Source: Acidobacteriota bacterium (GTDB taxonomy: Bacteria > Acidobacteriota > Polarisedimenticolia > Gp22-AA2). From it: a DNA stretch of 46,797 bases. The notes beneath the pieces are model-generated. The model was given only the letters and a program-made list of their open reading frames with translations. It was not told the origin of the DNA and ran no database searches. Positions 25,442 through 33,417 of this stretch are shown here, one piece after another. The stretch lies in assembly GCA_003223135.1 (NCBI GenBank), contig QHXX01000099.1, positions 1 to 46,797 on the forward strand, written 5' to 3'. The position numbers and the translations under genes were made by a program. Every line of letters starts with the position of its first letter. The first letter of the stretch is position 1.

Positions 25442-26455
25442 ATGCAGAGCCGCGTCCACGAGATCCGCCGGGAGTTCGATCGCGATCTGGCCGGGGCGAG
25501 GGATCCCGAGGCCCTCGAGCGCGTGCGCGCGCGCTACCTCGGTCGCCGCGCAGGGCTCCTGACCGGCCTGCTGCGTGATCTGCGCGAGGTCCCGTCCGCC
25601 GGGCGCGCCGCCTTCGGCAAGGCGGTGAACGATCTCAAGGCCCACGTCGAGGAAGCCCTCGAGGCGGCGCAGGCCCGCCTCGTCCCGGGTTCGGCGCGGG
25701 AGGCGCCGATCGACCTGACGCTGCCCGGTCGGGTGCAGCGGCCGGGCGCTTCGCACCCCATCACGCAGGTGAGCGCCCTCATCGAGGAGATCTTCCTCGA
25801 GATGGGCTACACCCTCGAGAGCGGTCCCCAGGTCGAGACGGACTTCTATAACTTCGAGGCCCTCAATATCCCGGCTCACCACCCGGCGCGCGACATGCAG
25901 GACACCTTCTACGTCGAGGGCGGCCTCCTCCTCCGGACCCATACCTCGCCGGTTCAGATCCGCACGATGCAGAAGCGCCGCCCGCCCGTCAGGATGGTGG
26001 CGCTCGGCAGAGTGTTCCGCCGCGACTCCGATATCACTCATTCCCCCGTCTTCCACCAGGTGGAGGGGCTGGTGGTGGCGGAGGGGATTACGTTCGCCCA
26101 CCTGAAGGGGACGCTGGCGCACTTCTGCCGCAAAGTGTTCGGGAAGGGGATCAGGATCCGGCTCCGGCCTTCGTACTTCCCCTTCGTGGAACCGGGCGCG
26201 GAGTACGACATCTCTTGTATCTTCTGCGGCGGGTCTGGATGCAGCCGCTGCAAGGGCACCGGCTACATCGAGATGGGCGGCGCGGGGATGGTCCACCCCG
26301 CGGTGTTCGAGAAGGTGGGCTACGACCCGGAGCTCTTCACAGGGTTCGCGTTCGGTCTTGGCATCGAGCGCATCGCGATGCTCAAGCACGGCATCGACGA
26401 CATCCGGCTGTTCTTCGAAAACGATCTGAGATTCCTGTCGCAGTTCCCGGGATGA
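25442..26455 (+). CDS. pheS: Phenylalanine-tRNA ligase alpha subunit
   Basis: 337 residues, normal size. N-terminal coiled coil (about 1-90), then the class II core with motif 2 GRVFRRDSDITHSPVFHQVEG (about 189-209) and motif 3 GFAFGLGIERIAML. A four-cysteine insert, C259, C262, C267 and C270 (CIFCGG...CSRCKGTG), sits before the MGGAGMVHP segment and looks like a zinc knuckle; such inserts occur in PheS of several non-model phyla. ATG at 25442, GAGG upstream. Forms an alpha2beta2 enzyme with PheT, 28 nt downstream. Confidence 0.95.
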   Translation: MQSRVHEIRREFDRDLAGARDPEALERVRARYLGRRAGLLTGLLRDLREVPSAGRAAFGKAVNDLKAHVEEALEAAQARLVPGSAREAPIDLTLPGRVQRPGASHPITQVSALIEEIFLEMGYTLESGPQVETDFYNFEALNIPAHHPARDMQDTFYVEGGLLLRTHTSPVQIRTMQKRRPPVRMVALGRVFRRDSDITHSPVFHQVEGLVVAEGITFAHLKGTLAHFCRKVFGKGIRIRLRPSYFPFVEPGAEYDISCIFCGGSGCSRCKGTGYIEMGGAGMVHPAVFEKVGYDPELFTGFAFGLGIERIAMLKHGIDDIRLFFENDLRFLSQFPG

Positions 26456-26483
26456 CGCGGCGGGCACGCGTCGGATCGCACGC

Positions 26484-28544
26484 ATGAAGTTCAGTCACCA
26501 GTGGCTGCAGTCGTACGTGAGCATCGCGGAGGAGCCTGCCAGGGTCGGCGCCCGTCTGACGGCGGCCGGTCTGCCGATGGACGGGATCGAAACGCGCGAC
26601 GGCGACGCCGTGTATGACTTCGACATCTTTACCAACCGCCCCGACTGCATGAACCATCTGGGGGTGGCGCGCGAGTACGCCGCCCTGACCGAAGCACCGC
26701 TGCGGCCACCTTCCGTCTCGATCCCGGCGGGCGGGCGGCCGACTCGGGAGGTCGCGTCCGTCTCCGTCGAGGCACCCGACCTGTGCGCGCGCTACGCCGC
26801 GCGCTGCATTCTCGGGGTCCGCGTGGGGCGGTCTCCGGACTGGTTGCGGCGACGCTTGGAGTCGATCGGTCAGCGTGCGATCAACAGCGTCGTCGATGCC
26901 ACCAATTTCGTCCTCTGGGAGCTGGGCCACCCGCTGCATCCTTTCGACATGGATCGACTCGTGGGCGGGCGCATCATCGTGCGGCGGGCGCGCCCGGGCG
27001 AGCGCCTCACGACACTGGACGGCGTCGAGCGCACGCTGACGGCCGACATGCTGGTGATCGCGGACGGGACGAAGGCGGTCGCTCTGGCCGGCGTCATGGG
27101 CGGTGCTGCGAGCGAGATCGGCGCTTCCACGACGAACGTCCTCTTGGAGAGCGCCTGGTTCGAGCCCGTGCCGGTGCGCCGGGCCGCGCGGGCCCTCGGG
27201 CTCCACACCGATGCCTCGCACCGATTCGAGCGGGGCGCCGACCCGGAGGGGGTCCTCACGGCCCTCGACCGGGCCGCGCAAATCATCATGGAGATCGCGG
27301 GCGGCAGCGTCACGACGCCGGCTCTCGACGTCTTCCCGCGTCCCCTGCCCAAGCGCGTGATCGCGGTCCGGCCGGCGCGCGCCCGGGCCCTGCTCGGGCT
27401 GAACCTCGATGACGGCGCGATGCGCGGCGCCCTCGAGGCGCTGGGCTTCGCGGTCGCCCCCGGCCGGGACGGGGTCTGGAGCGTTGGAGTGCCGTCGTTC
27501 CGCCGCGACGTGGAGCGCGAGGCAGACCTGATCGAGGAGGTGGCGCGCCACCGCGGCTACGACGCGATCCCGGAGCGCCTCCCCGTCCTGCCGGTCGAAG
27601 GCGGAGAGCGGGGCGCTCTGGACGCGACGATCCGGGCGGCGCGCCGCGTGTTGCAGTCGGCAGGCCTCAGCGAAGCGATCAACTATGCGATGGTCGAGCG
27701 CGAGGACTGCGTGCTGTTCGCCGCCGGCGTGACCGCTCCCGTGGCGCTGACCAATCCGCTGCAGGCGAACGCGGCGTTCCTGCGCACCTCCCTCCTGCCG
27801 GGACTCCTGCGCAACCTGGCGCACAACCTGAACCACGGCCTGGCGAGCGTCCACCTGTTCGAGATCGGAACGGTCTTCCTTCCGGGATCGCCGCTCCCCG
27901 AGGAGACACCGCGCCTGGCGTTCGTCCAGGCCGGGCGGGGCGTACCGATGCACTGGAGCCTGCCACGCCGCGACGCCGACCTGTTCGACGCCAAGGGCGT
28001 GGCCGAGCTCCTCGGCGACCTTTTGGGAGTCTCCCCGCTCGCCTTCACTTCGGATAGAATCGCGTTCCTGGAGGAGGCAAGAGCACTTTCGGTCACCAGT
28101 GAGGGCCAGGTCCTGGGCGTCGTTGGCGAGATCCGGAGGTCCCTCCTGGAGCGCTTCGGCATCGATCGGGCGGTCTTTGGCGGCGAGATCGAGCTCCTCG
28201 AGCTCGACAGGCGTCAGGGGACGGTCCGACGCTATCGTCCGCTGCCCCGCTATCCGCCGGTGCGCAGAGATCTGGCGATCGTGACGGGCCCGGGGACGAC
28301 CTTCCAGGCGATCGAGGGGACGATCCGCAAGCACAGCGCCCTGCCGATCGCCGAGGTGCAGGCGTTCGACCTGTACAGGGGAGCCGGTGTGCCCCAAGGG
28401 TGCGCCAGCCTCGCCGTGCAGATCGTCTTCCAGCATCCGGAGCGGACTCTTCTGGCGCAGGAAGTGCAGGAGAGCATCGAGGCCATCACGGGCGCCCTGC
28501 GGCGCGAGCTGCGAGTCAAGCTGCGCGGGGCCGAGCCGGAATGA
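26484..28544 (+). CDS. pheT: Phenylalanine-tRNA ligase beta subunit, short form
   Basis: 686 residues against about 790-800 in most bacteria. The N-terminal helix-strand unit (MKFSHQWLQSYVSIAEEP...AAGLPMDGIE) runs straight into YDFDIFTNRPDCMNHLGVAREY, so the OB-fold EMAP-type tRNA-binding domain is missing without any frame disruption. The B3/B4 editing module (RAINSVVDATNFVLWELGHPLHPFD), B5 and catalytic-like domains, and the C-terminal anticodon-binding domain (RYPPVRRDLAIV...) are all present. To my knowledge short PheT occurs in other Acidobacteriota, so this is probably a lineage trait rather than damage. ATG at 26484; the end overlaps an ATG as ATGA. Confidence 0.93.
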   Translation: MKFSHQWLQSYVSIAEEPARVGARLTAAGLPMDGIETRDGDAVYDFDIFTNRPDCMNHLGVAREYAALTEAPLRPPSVSIPAGGRPTREVASVSVEAPDLCARYAARCILGVRVGRSPDWLRRRLESIGQRAINSVVDATNFVLWELGHPLHPFDMDRLVGGRIIVRRARPGERLTTLDGVERTLTADMLVIADGTKAVALAGVMGGAASEIGASTTNVLLESAWFEPVPVRRAARALGLHTDASHRFERGADPEGVLTALDRAAQIIMEIAGGSVTTPALDVFPRPLPKRVIAVRPARARALLGLNLDDGAMRGALEALGFAVAPGRDGVWSVGVPSFRRDVEREADLIEEVARHRGYDAIPERLPVLPVEGGERGALDATIRAARRVLQSAGLSEAINYAMVEREDCVLFAAGVTAPVALTNPLQANAAFLRTSLLPGLLRNLAHNLNHGLASVHLFEIGTVFLPGSPLPEETPRLAFVQAGRGVPMHWSLPRRDADLFDAKGVAELLGDLLGVSPLAFTSDRIAFLEEARALSVTSEGQVLGVVGEIRRSLLERFGIDRAVFGGEIELLELDRRQGTVRRYRPLPRYPPVRRDLAIVTGPGTTFQAIEGTIRKHSALPIAEVQAFDLYRGAGVPQGCASLAVQIVFQHPERTLLAQEVQESIEAITGALRRELRVKLRGAEPE

Positions 28545-28576
28545 AGGACAACCGAACGCGACGGGCGGAGGTGAGG

Positions 28577-28897
28577 ATGGAGCCTAAGAGAGTCGTGGTC
28601 GACCTGCAGCAGCTCGATCTCCTCGAGCAGAAGATCGTCAAGGCGACCGAGCTCCTCCGCTCGCTGCGTCGGGAGAAAGACGCGGCGCTGGCGAGGGTCC
28701 GGGAGCTGGAGAAGGCCCTCACAGCGGCGCAGACGCAGATCCACGCTTCGGAAAAGGGCAAGGAGGAGATCAAGGAGCTGTCCGAGCAGATCGACGTGCT
28801 GCGCGAGGAGCGCCAGGAGATCCGCGGACGTGTCAGCCAGATGCTGGAGATGATGGCCGGCCTGGAGGACGGCGGCGAGGCGAGGCGGGAGCATTGA
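28577..28897 (+). CDS. Coiled-coil cell division protein, ZapB-like
   Basis: 106 residues, almost entirely heptad-like coiled coil (LDLLEQKIVKATELLRSLRR onward, with a second stretch IKELSEQIDVLREERQEIRGRV). ATG 28577 has GGAGGTGAGG directly upstream. Another ATG at 28541 overlaps the pheT stop and would add 12 residues. Its position just before zapA, and the short coiled-coil build, suggest a ZapB/FtsB-type partner of the Z ring. Sequence alone does not prove this. Confidence 0.65.
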   Translation: MEPKRVVVDLQQLDLLEQKIVKATELLRSLRREKDAALARVRELEKALTAAQTQIHASEKGKEEIKELSEQIDVLREERQEIRGRVSQMLEMMAGLEDGGEARREH

Positions 28898-28920
28898 CCC
28901 CGCCGCGGGAGGGACGCACG

Positions 28921-29220
28921 ATGGAACGTATGCAGGGCCACCTGGTGCAGGTGGAGATCTACGGGCAGTCGTACAATCTCCGCGGCGAGGGCGAGGCCGG
29001 CTACATCCAGGATCTGGCCTCGTACGTGGATCGCAAGATGCGGGAGGTGAGCGAGGTGACCGCCACCGTCGATTCGCTCAAGGTGGCCATCCTCGCGGCC
29101 CTCAATATCGCCGACGAATCGCGGCGGGGCCTGAGGCCCGATCCGACGATCACCAAGGGTGGCCCCGACCGTGTGGCGCGACTCATCGACATGCTGGAGC
29201 GGTGCTTCGCGGACGCGTGA
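28921..29220 (+). CDS. zapA: Cell division protein ZapA
   Basis: 99 residues. HLVQVEIYGQSYNLRGEGEAGYIQDLASYVDRKM is the ZapA head domain, followed by a helix (VDSLKVAILAALNIADE) and a C-terminal coiled-coil segment. ZapA bundles FtsZ filaments. ATG 28921 has GGGAGGG 7 nt upstream; the TTG at 28894 overlapping the previous stop is less likely. Its position directly before a probable 6S RNA matches the arrangement in many bacteria. Confidence 0.9.
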   Translation: MERMQGHLVQVEIYGQSYNLRGEGEAGYIQDLASYVDRKMREVSEVTATVDSLKVAILAALNIADESRRGLRPDPTITKGGPDRVARLIDMLERCFADA

Positions 29221-29255
29221 CCGGAAAAGGCCGGAAACCCGGCGTTTCGCGGGTC

Positions 29256-29284
29256 TTGACGCCCGGGGGCGGCGGCAGTAACAT
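29256..29284 (+). promoter_or_regulatory. Promoter of the 6S-like RNA
   Basis: TTGACG (29256-29261), 17-nt spacer, TAACAT (29279-29284). Predicted start is at 29290-29293, at the 5' edge of a foldable RNA segment. Confidence 0.6.
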
Positions 29285-29290
29285 CGCGAG

Positions 29291-29470
29291 CGACCCTGCG
29301 CGGTGCGTGTTGGAGCGGCACTTTTGAGCCAACACTATTTGAACGGGCGCCTGAGTCCATTCGTGGTGAGCATTCCCGTCCGCGGGGATGCCTGAAGCGA
29401 AGGCGAGGGGCCCACGCTGGTAGTCCAGGTTCAAATAGTTCCCCTCCTCACGGCCAAGCGGGGTTTCAAC
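29291..29470 (+). ncRNA. ssrS: Probable 6S RNA
   Basis: The 331-nt gap between zapA and rny has a promoter followed by about 180 nt of structured, non-coding sequence. Visible helices: CCCTGC 29294-29299 with GCGGGG 29458-29463; GTGTTGG 29307-29313 with CCAACAC 29329-29335; an 11-bp arm ACTATTTGAAC 29334-29344 with GTTCAAATAGT 29429-29439; and an apical CATTCCCG/CGGGGATG hairpin. The stretch GGTGAGCATTCCCGTCCG...CCTGAAGCG resembles the conserved apical part of proteobacterial 6S RNA. The location after zapA is classic for ssrS. 6S RNA binds sigma70 RNA polymerase in stationary phase. The ends are approximate; a novel structured RNA is the alternative. Confidence 0.65.
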
Positions 29471-29551
29471 GTGTTCTGAGCCTTCCTCCGTCCCGACACC
29501 CCGCCGATCGATCACCGGTCCCGCTTCGCGAACGCCCGCGAGGGAGAGTGC

Positions 29552-31102
29552 ATGACGTTCGTCTTCATCGGCCTCGGAGTGGCGGCCGCCGCAGCGGCCG
29601 CGTTCTTCGGCCTGCGTCTGCTCCGCGAGCGGCTGCGGGCCGAAGCGGAGGGTCGCGCCTCGCGCATCGCCGCCGACGCGGAGAGCCGGGCGCAGACGCG
29701 TCTGAAGGAGGCCGATCTGGAGGTCGAGGAGTGGCGCTCCACGGCCGAGGCGCGCTTCGAAAGCCAGACGCGCCAGAAGCGCGAGGAGCAGCAGCGTCTC
29801 GAAGAGCGCCTGAAGGAGCAGGAGCGCAATGTGGCGCGCAAGCTCCAGCTCCTGGACCAGAGGCATCAAGAACTGGACGAGCGCGAGGCGAAGCTGAAAG
29901 AGCGCGAGGATCGCGCGTCGTCCCTCGAGAAAGAGGCCCACTCGCTCATTCAGGAGCGTCGCCAGAAACTGGAGCGGGTTGCCGGTCTCACGGCGCGTGA
30001 CGCGCGCCGCGAGCTCCTGCGCGAGGTCGAAGGAGAGGCGCGTCAGGAGACCTCCAGCCTGATCCGCCGCATCGAGGAGGAAACGCTGGCCGAAGCGGGC
30101 TCCCGCGCGAGGCGCATCGTCGCGGAGGCGATCCAGCGCCTGCCGGCCTCCGATCTCGTGGACGGCGTCATCACCGTCGTCAAGCTGCCGAGCGATGACA
30201 TGAAGGGCCGAATCATCGGGCGGGAGGGTCGCAACATCCGGGCCCTCGAGATGGCGACCGGCGTGGATGTGATCGTCGACGAGACGCCGCAGTCGATCGT
30301 GCTCTCGAGCTTCGACCCGTTCCGCCGCGCTGTGGCGCAGATGGCGATCGAGCGCTTGATCGAGGACGGCCGCATCCACCCGGCGCGCATCGAAGAGATG
30401 GTGGCGCGGGCGCGATCCGAGGTCGCGGAGAGCCTCGATGCCCTGGGCGAGAGCGCGGCGTTCGAGCTGGGCATCACCGGGCTGCCGCACCGCCTGCAGC
30501 GGCTGCTCGGGAAGCTCAAGTACCGCATGGTGCTGGGGTACAACCTGCTCGATCACTCGGTGGAGGTCGCAAGACTGGCGTCGCAGATGGCGATGCTCCT
30601 GGGCCTGCACCCCGAAGTGGTGATGCGGGCCGGCCTCCTTCACGAGATCGGCCAGGTCGAGGAGTCGCGCGCCGATACGCACCCGATCCTGGTCAGCGCC
30701 GACCTGGCCGGGAAATTCAACGAGGATCCGCGCGTCGTCCAGGCGATCCTGGCCCTGCACGCCACCGGGGCCGAGCCCTCGGTCGACGCCGCGCTCCTGA
30801 AGGTGGCCGAGAAGGCGATCCTCGCGCGTCCCGGCGAAAAGGACACGAGTCTTCAGGGATTCATGGAGCGAATGCGCAGCCTCGAGGCGATCGCCTCCTC
30901 CTTCCACGGCGTCACCCGGGCCTTCGCCATGCGCTCCGGCAAGGAAGTGCGCGTCCTCGTCGAAGCCGATGCCGTGAGCGACGGCGACGTCGTGACGCTG
31001 TCGAAGGAGATCACCAGCCGCATCCAGAAAGAAGTCGAGTATCCCGGCGCGGTGCGCATCAGCGTCATCCGCGAAACACGCGCCGTGGATTACGCGACGT
31101 AG
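29552..31102 (+). CDS. rny: RNase Y family protein with altered HD active site
   Basis: 516 residues with the full RNase Y layout: N-terminal membrane anchor (1-24), long coiled coil (about 25-190), KH domain (GRIIGREGRNIRALEMATGVD, about 219-239), HD domain (about 325-430) and C-terminal domain. Usual enzymes have H...HD...H...HH...D. Here His335 (DHSVEV) and His377 (DTHP) are kept, but the HD pair is His364-Glu365 (LLHEIGQ instead of LLHDIGK), the HH pair is Leu402-His403, and the last Asp is Glu420 (VAEKA instead of AADA). RNase Y is a membrane-tethered mRNA endonuclease. The changes suggest altered metal use or lost catalysis, with RNA binding and assembly kept. Followed by the ymdB-like gene, as in Bacillus. 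Confidence 0.9.
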   Translation: MTFVFIGLGVAAAAAAAFFGLRLLRERLRAEAEGRASRIAADAESRAQTRLKEADLEVEEWRSTAEARFESQTRQKREEQQRLEERLKEQERNVARKLQLLDQRHQELDEREAKLKEREDRASSLEKEAHSLIQERRQKLERVAGLTARDARRELLREVEGEARQETSSLIRRIEEETLAEAGSRARRIVAEAIQRLPASDLVDGVITVVKLPSDDMKGRIIGREGRNIRALEMATGVDVIVDETPQSIVLSSFDPFRRAVAQMAIERLIEDGRIHPARIEEMVARARSEVAESLDALGESAAFELGITGLPHRLQRLLGKLKYRMVLGYNLLDHSVEVARLASQMAMLLGLHPEVVMRAGLLHEIGQVEESRADTHPILVSADLAGKFNEDPRVVQAILALHATGAEPSVDAALLKVAEKAILARPGEKDTSLQGFMERMRSLEAIASSFHGVTRAFAMRSGKEVRVLVEADAVSDGDVVTLSKEITSRIQKEVEYPGAVRISVIRETRAVDYAT

Positions 31103-31108
31103 GGGCCG

Positions 31109-31744
31109 ATGCGCATCGTGTTTCTCGGAGACGTCAACGGGCGCGCCGGCCGGCACGTTCTGATGACGCAGCTGCCGCGTCTGATCGCCCGGCGGGGCAT
31201 CGACTTCGTGGCGGCGAACGTCGAGAACGCCGCGGACGGCTTCGGAATCACCCCCGACCTCAGCGAAGAGCTTCTCGCCTGCGGCATCGATTGCATGACC
31301 TCGGGCAACCACATCTGGGACAAGACGGAAATCCTCGACTACCTCCCCGGGCAGCCGCGGCTCCTGCGCCCGCTCAACTACCCCGACCGCGCTCCGGGCG
31401 CCGGCCTCTACCTCGGCGAGACTCCCGCCGGTGTGGCGGTCGCGGTGATCAACCTGATGGGGCGGGTGTTCATGCCGCCCTGCGACAACCCGTTCCCGGT
31501 CGTCGACCAGGCCCTGCGGCGCCTCGAGGCGAAGGCGCGCGTCATCCTGGTCGACATGCATGCGGAGGCGACCTCCGAGAAGACCGTCCTGACGGGGCTG
31601 CCGGTCCGCCTTACGACCGCGAAGCGCGATCCCAGGATGTGCGGGATCATTCTCGAAGTGGACGAGACCAGCGGGCACGCCCTGGCGATCGAGCGTATCC
31701 AGGTTCGGCCGGACGGCGACGCCTCGGGGGCGGACGATGCGTAG
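31109..31744 (+). CDS. ymdB: YmdB-like metallophosphoesterase (TIGR00282), internally shortened
   Basis: 211 residues, while the family has about 260. GDVNGRAGR (Asp8), NVENAADG (Glu39, Asn40), SGNHIWDK (Asn67, His68) and VDMHAEATSEK (His151) are present. After residue 158 the protein jumps straight to TVLTGLPVRLTTAK, so about 57 residues are missing in frame, among them the GTHTH motif with the last two metal-binding histidines and the following D-x-G-M-T-G loop. In Bacillus YmdB is a cyclic-nucleotide phosphodiesterase acting with RNase Y. This version should be inactive unless the gap is an assembly error. The end overlaps xseA by 8 nt. Confidence 0.85.
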   Translation: MRIVFLGDVNGRAGRHVLMTQLPRLIARRGIDFVAANVENAADGFGITPDLSEELLACGIDCMTSGNHIWDKTEILDYLPGQPRLLRPLNYPDRAPGAGLYLGETPAGVAVAVINLMGRVFMPPCDNPFPVVDQALRRLEAKARVILVDMHAEATSEKTVLTGLPVRLTTAKRDPRMCGIILEVDETSGHALAIERIQVRPDGDASGADDA

Positions 31745-33164
31745 CCTGTTTGACGGTGCAGTTGCGGACAGGCCGGGAGCGGGCGGGAGAACTCCCGAGC
31801 CCCGCGATCATCGCCGGGTGCTCACCGTCAGCGAGCTCAACGCTCTGGCGCAGGAAATCCTGGAAGAGACCTTCCCCTCCATCTGGGTCGAGGGAGAGAT
31901 CAGCAACCTGCGCAGGTATCCTTCCGGCCACACTTATTTCACGCTCAAGGACGAAGGCGCGCAGATCGCCGCCGTGCTGTTCCGCGGCGCCTCGCAGTCG
32001 CTGCCGTTCCGGCCGGAGGACGGCCTCAAGGTTCTGGCGCGCGGCCGGATCAGCCTGTACGAGGCGCGCGGGACGTTCCAGATCATCGTGGACGCCCTCG
32101 AGCCGGCCGGGCTGGGTGCTTTGCAGCTCGCCTTCGAGCAGCTCAAGGCGCGTCTTCTGGCGGAGGGACTGTTCGACGCGGCGCGCAAGCGGTCCCTGCC
32201 GCTCCTCCCCCGCCGCATCGGCATCGTGGCCTCCCCTGCCGGCGCCGCGCTGCGCGACATCCTCAAGGTGCTGTCGCGCCGCTTCGCCAACCTCGAAGTC
32301 GTCCTGGCGCCGTCACGCGTCCAGGGGGAGGGGGCCTCTCTCGAGATCGTCGAGGCGATCCGTCTGCTGAACCGGCTCGGCGGCGTCGACGTGCTGATCC
32401 TGGCGCGCGGCGGTGGATCGCTCGAGGATCTCTGGCCATTCAATGAGGAGCGGGTGGCCCGCGCCATCGCCGCCTCGGGCGTCCCGGTCGTCTCCGCCGT
32501 CGGGCACGAAGTGGATGTGACCATCGCCGATCTGGTCGCCGATCTGCGCGCCCCGACCCCGTCGGCCGCGGCCGAGATGGTCGTCCGGTCCAAGGAGGAG
32601 ATGGTGGAGCGGATCGCCTCCCTCCGCTCGCGCCTGGTCGCGGCGATGCGGCTCCTGGTCGCCGCGGCGGGAGACGCCCTGGAGGAGGCCGGTTCGGCGC
32701 GTGCGCGCCAGGCCGTGCGCGATCGCCTGAGGGACCTGTCGATGCGGCTGGACGATCTGACCGGGCGGCTGGGGACGCACGTGCAGCGGACGACCACGGA
32801 GGCTCGACACCGTCTCGCGATCCTGCGCGAACGCATGACGCCGGGTCGGCTGGCGGCGCGGCTCCTGCTGCGCCGGTCCGCCGCCGACGGCCTCGAGAGG
32901 CGCCTCCAATCCGCGAGCGCGGCCCGTCAGCAGCGCGGCCGGAACCAATGCGCCGCCTACGCCGAGAGGCTGCAGGCCCTGTCCCCTCTCGCCGTCCTGG
33001 GCCGCGGCTACGCGATCTGCCGCCTGCAGGACACGGGAGCGATCCTCAAGAACAGCGCCGCGGTGCGTGCCGGCGACGCCGTCAGCGTCCTGCTTCACCG
33101 CGGCAGTCTCGGGTGCGCGGTCACGGAGGTCCGAGCACATGGCGAGCACGAAGAAGGGTTCTAG
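31737..33164 (+). CDS. xseA: Exodeoxyribonuclease VII large subunit
   Basis: 475 residues. The N-terminal OB fold reads VLTVSELNALAQEILEETF and WVEGEISNLRRYPSGHTYF. The catalytic core has LPRRIGIVASPAGAALRDI, LARGGGSLEDLWPFNEE and AVGHEVDVTIADLVADLRAPTPSAAAE, with the conserved acidic and His residues. A long coiled coil (about 290-410) precedes the terminal GYAICR segment. ATG 31737 lies inside the end of the ymdB-like gene. Works with XseB in single-strand DNA degradation. Confidence 0.95.
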   Translation: MRSLFDGAVADRPGAGGRTPEPRDHRRVLTVSELNALAQEILEETFPSIWVEGEISNLRRYPSGHTYFTLKDEGAQIAAVLFRGASQSLPFRPEDGLKVLARGRISLYEARGTFQIIVDALEPAGLGALQLAFEQLKARLLAEGLFDAARKRSLPLLPRRIGIVASPAGAALRDILKVLSRRFANLEVVLAPSRVQGEGASLEIVEAIRLLNRLGGVDVLILARGGGSLEDLWPFNEERVARAIAASGVPVVSAVGHEVDVTIADLVADLRAPTPSAAAEMVVRSKEEMVERIASLRSRLVAAMRLLVAAAGDALEEAGSARARQAVRDRLRDLSMRLDDLTGRLGTHVQRTTTEARHRLAILRERMTPGRLAARLLLRRSAADGLERRLQSASAARQQRGRNQCAAYAERLQALSPLAVLGRGYAICRLQDTGAILKNSAAVRAGDAVSVLLHRGSLGCAVTEVRAHGEHEEGF

Positions 33165-33417
33165 GCAGCCGGGCTTCGAGGAGGCGCTCGCGCGCCTCGA
33201 GACGATCGTCAAGAGCCTTGAGGACGGCGACCTGCCTCTGGAAGAGTCGCTCCGCCTCTTCGAGGAGGGCGTCTCCCTCACCCGGCTGTGCGCGGCGAAG
33301 CTCGAGGAGGCGCAACGCCGCATCGACGTTCTGACTCGCGGCGAGCAGGGCGATCTGAAGCTTCAGTCCTTCGAGGCTCCGGAGGGCGGCGAGGGCTCCG
33401 ACCCCGAGCGCTCATGA
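33139..33417 (+). CDS. xseB: Exodeoxyribonuclease VII small subunit
   Basis: 92 residues. FEEALARLETIVKSLEDGDLPLEESLRLFEEG is the family signature and an all-helical hairpin is expected. ATG 33139, 8 nt after GGAGGT, overlaps the 3' end of xseA by 26 nt. Its stop overlaps the ispA start as ATGA. Confidence 0.95.
   Translation: MASTKKGSRQPGFEEALARLETIVKSLEDGDLPLEESLRLFEEGVSLTRLCAAKLEEAQRRIDVLTRGEQGDLKLQSFEAPEGGEGSDPERS

Noticed and set aside
26382-28436. 684-codon minus-strand frame opposite pheT
   Set aside because: Shadow of pheT in a high-G+C gene; no recognisable motif.
29291-29470. tmRNA or SRP RNA in the zapA-rny gap
   Set aside because: No GGUCAGG...GGAAGGAAGCAGCC core of SRP RNA and no tmRNA tRNA-like ends; 6S fits location and fold better.
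29183-31678. 831-codon minus-strand open frame opposite rny and ymdB
   Set aside because: High G+C leaves long antisense frames open; the plus strand carries clear RNase Y and YmdB homology, and the antisense product has His/Arg/Asp-rich shadow composition.
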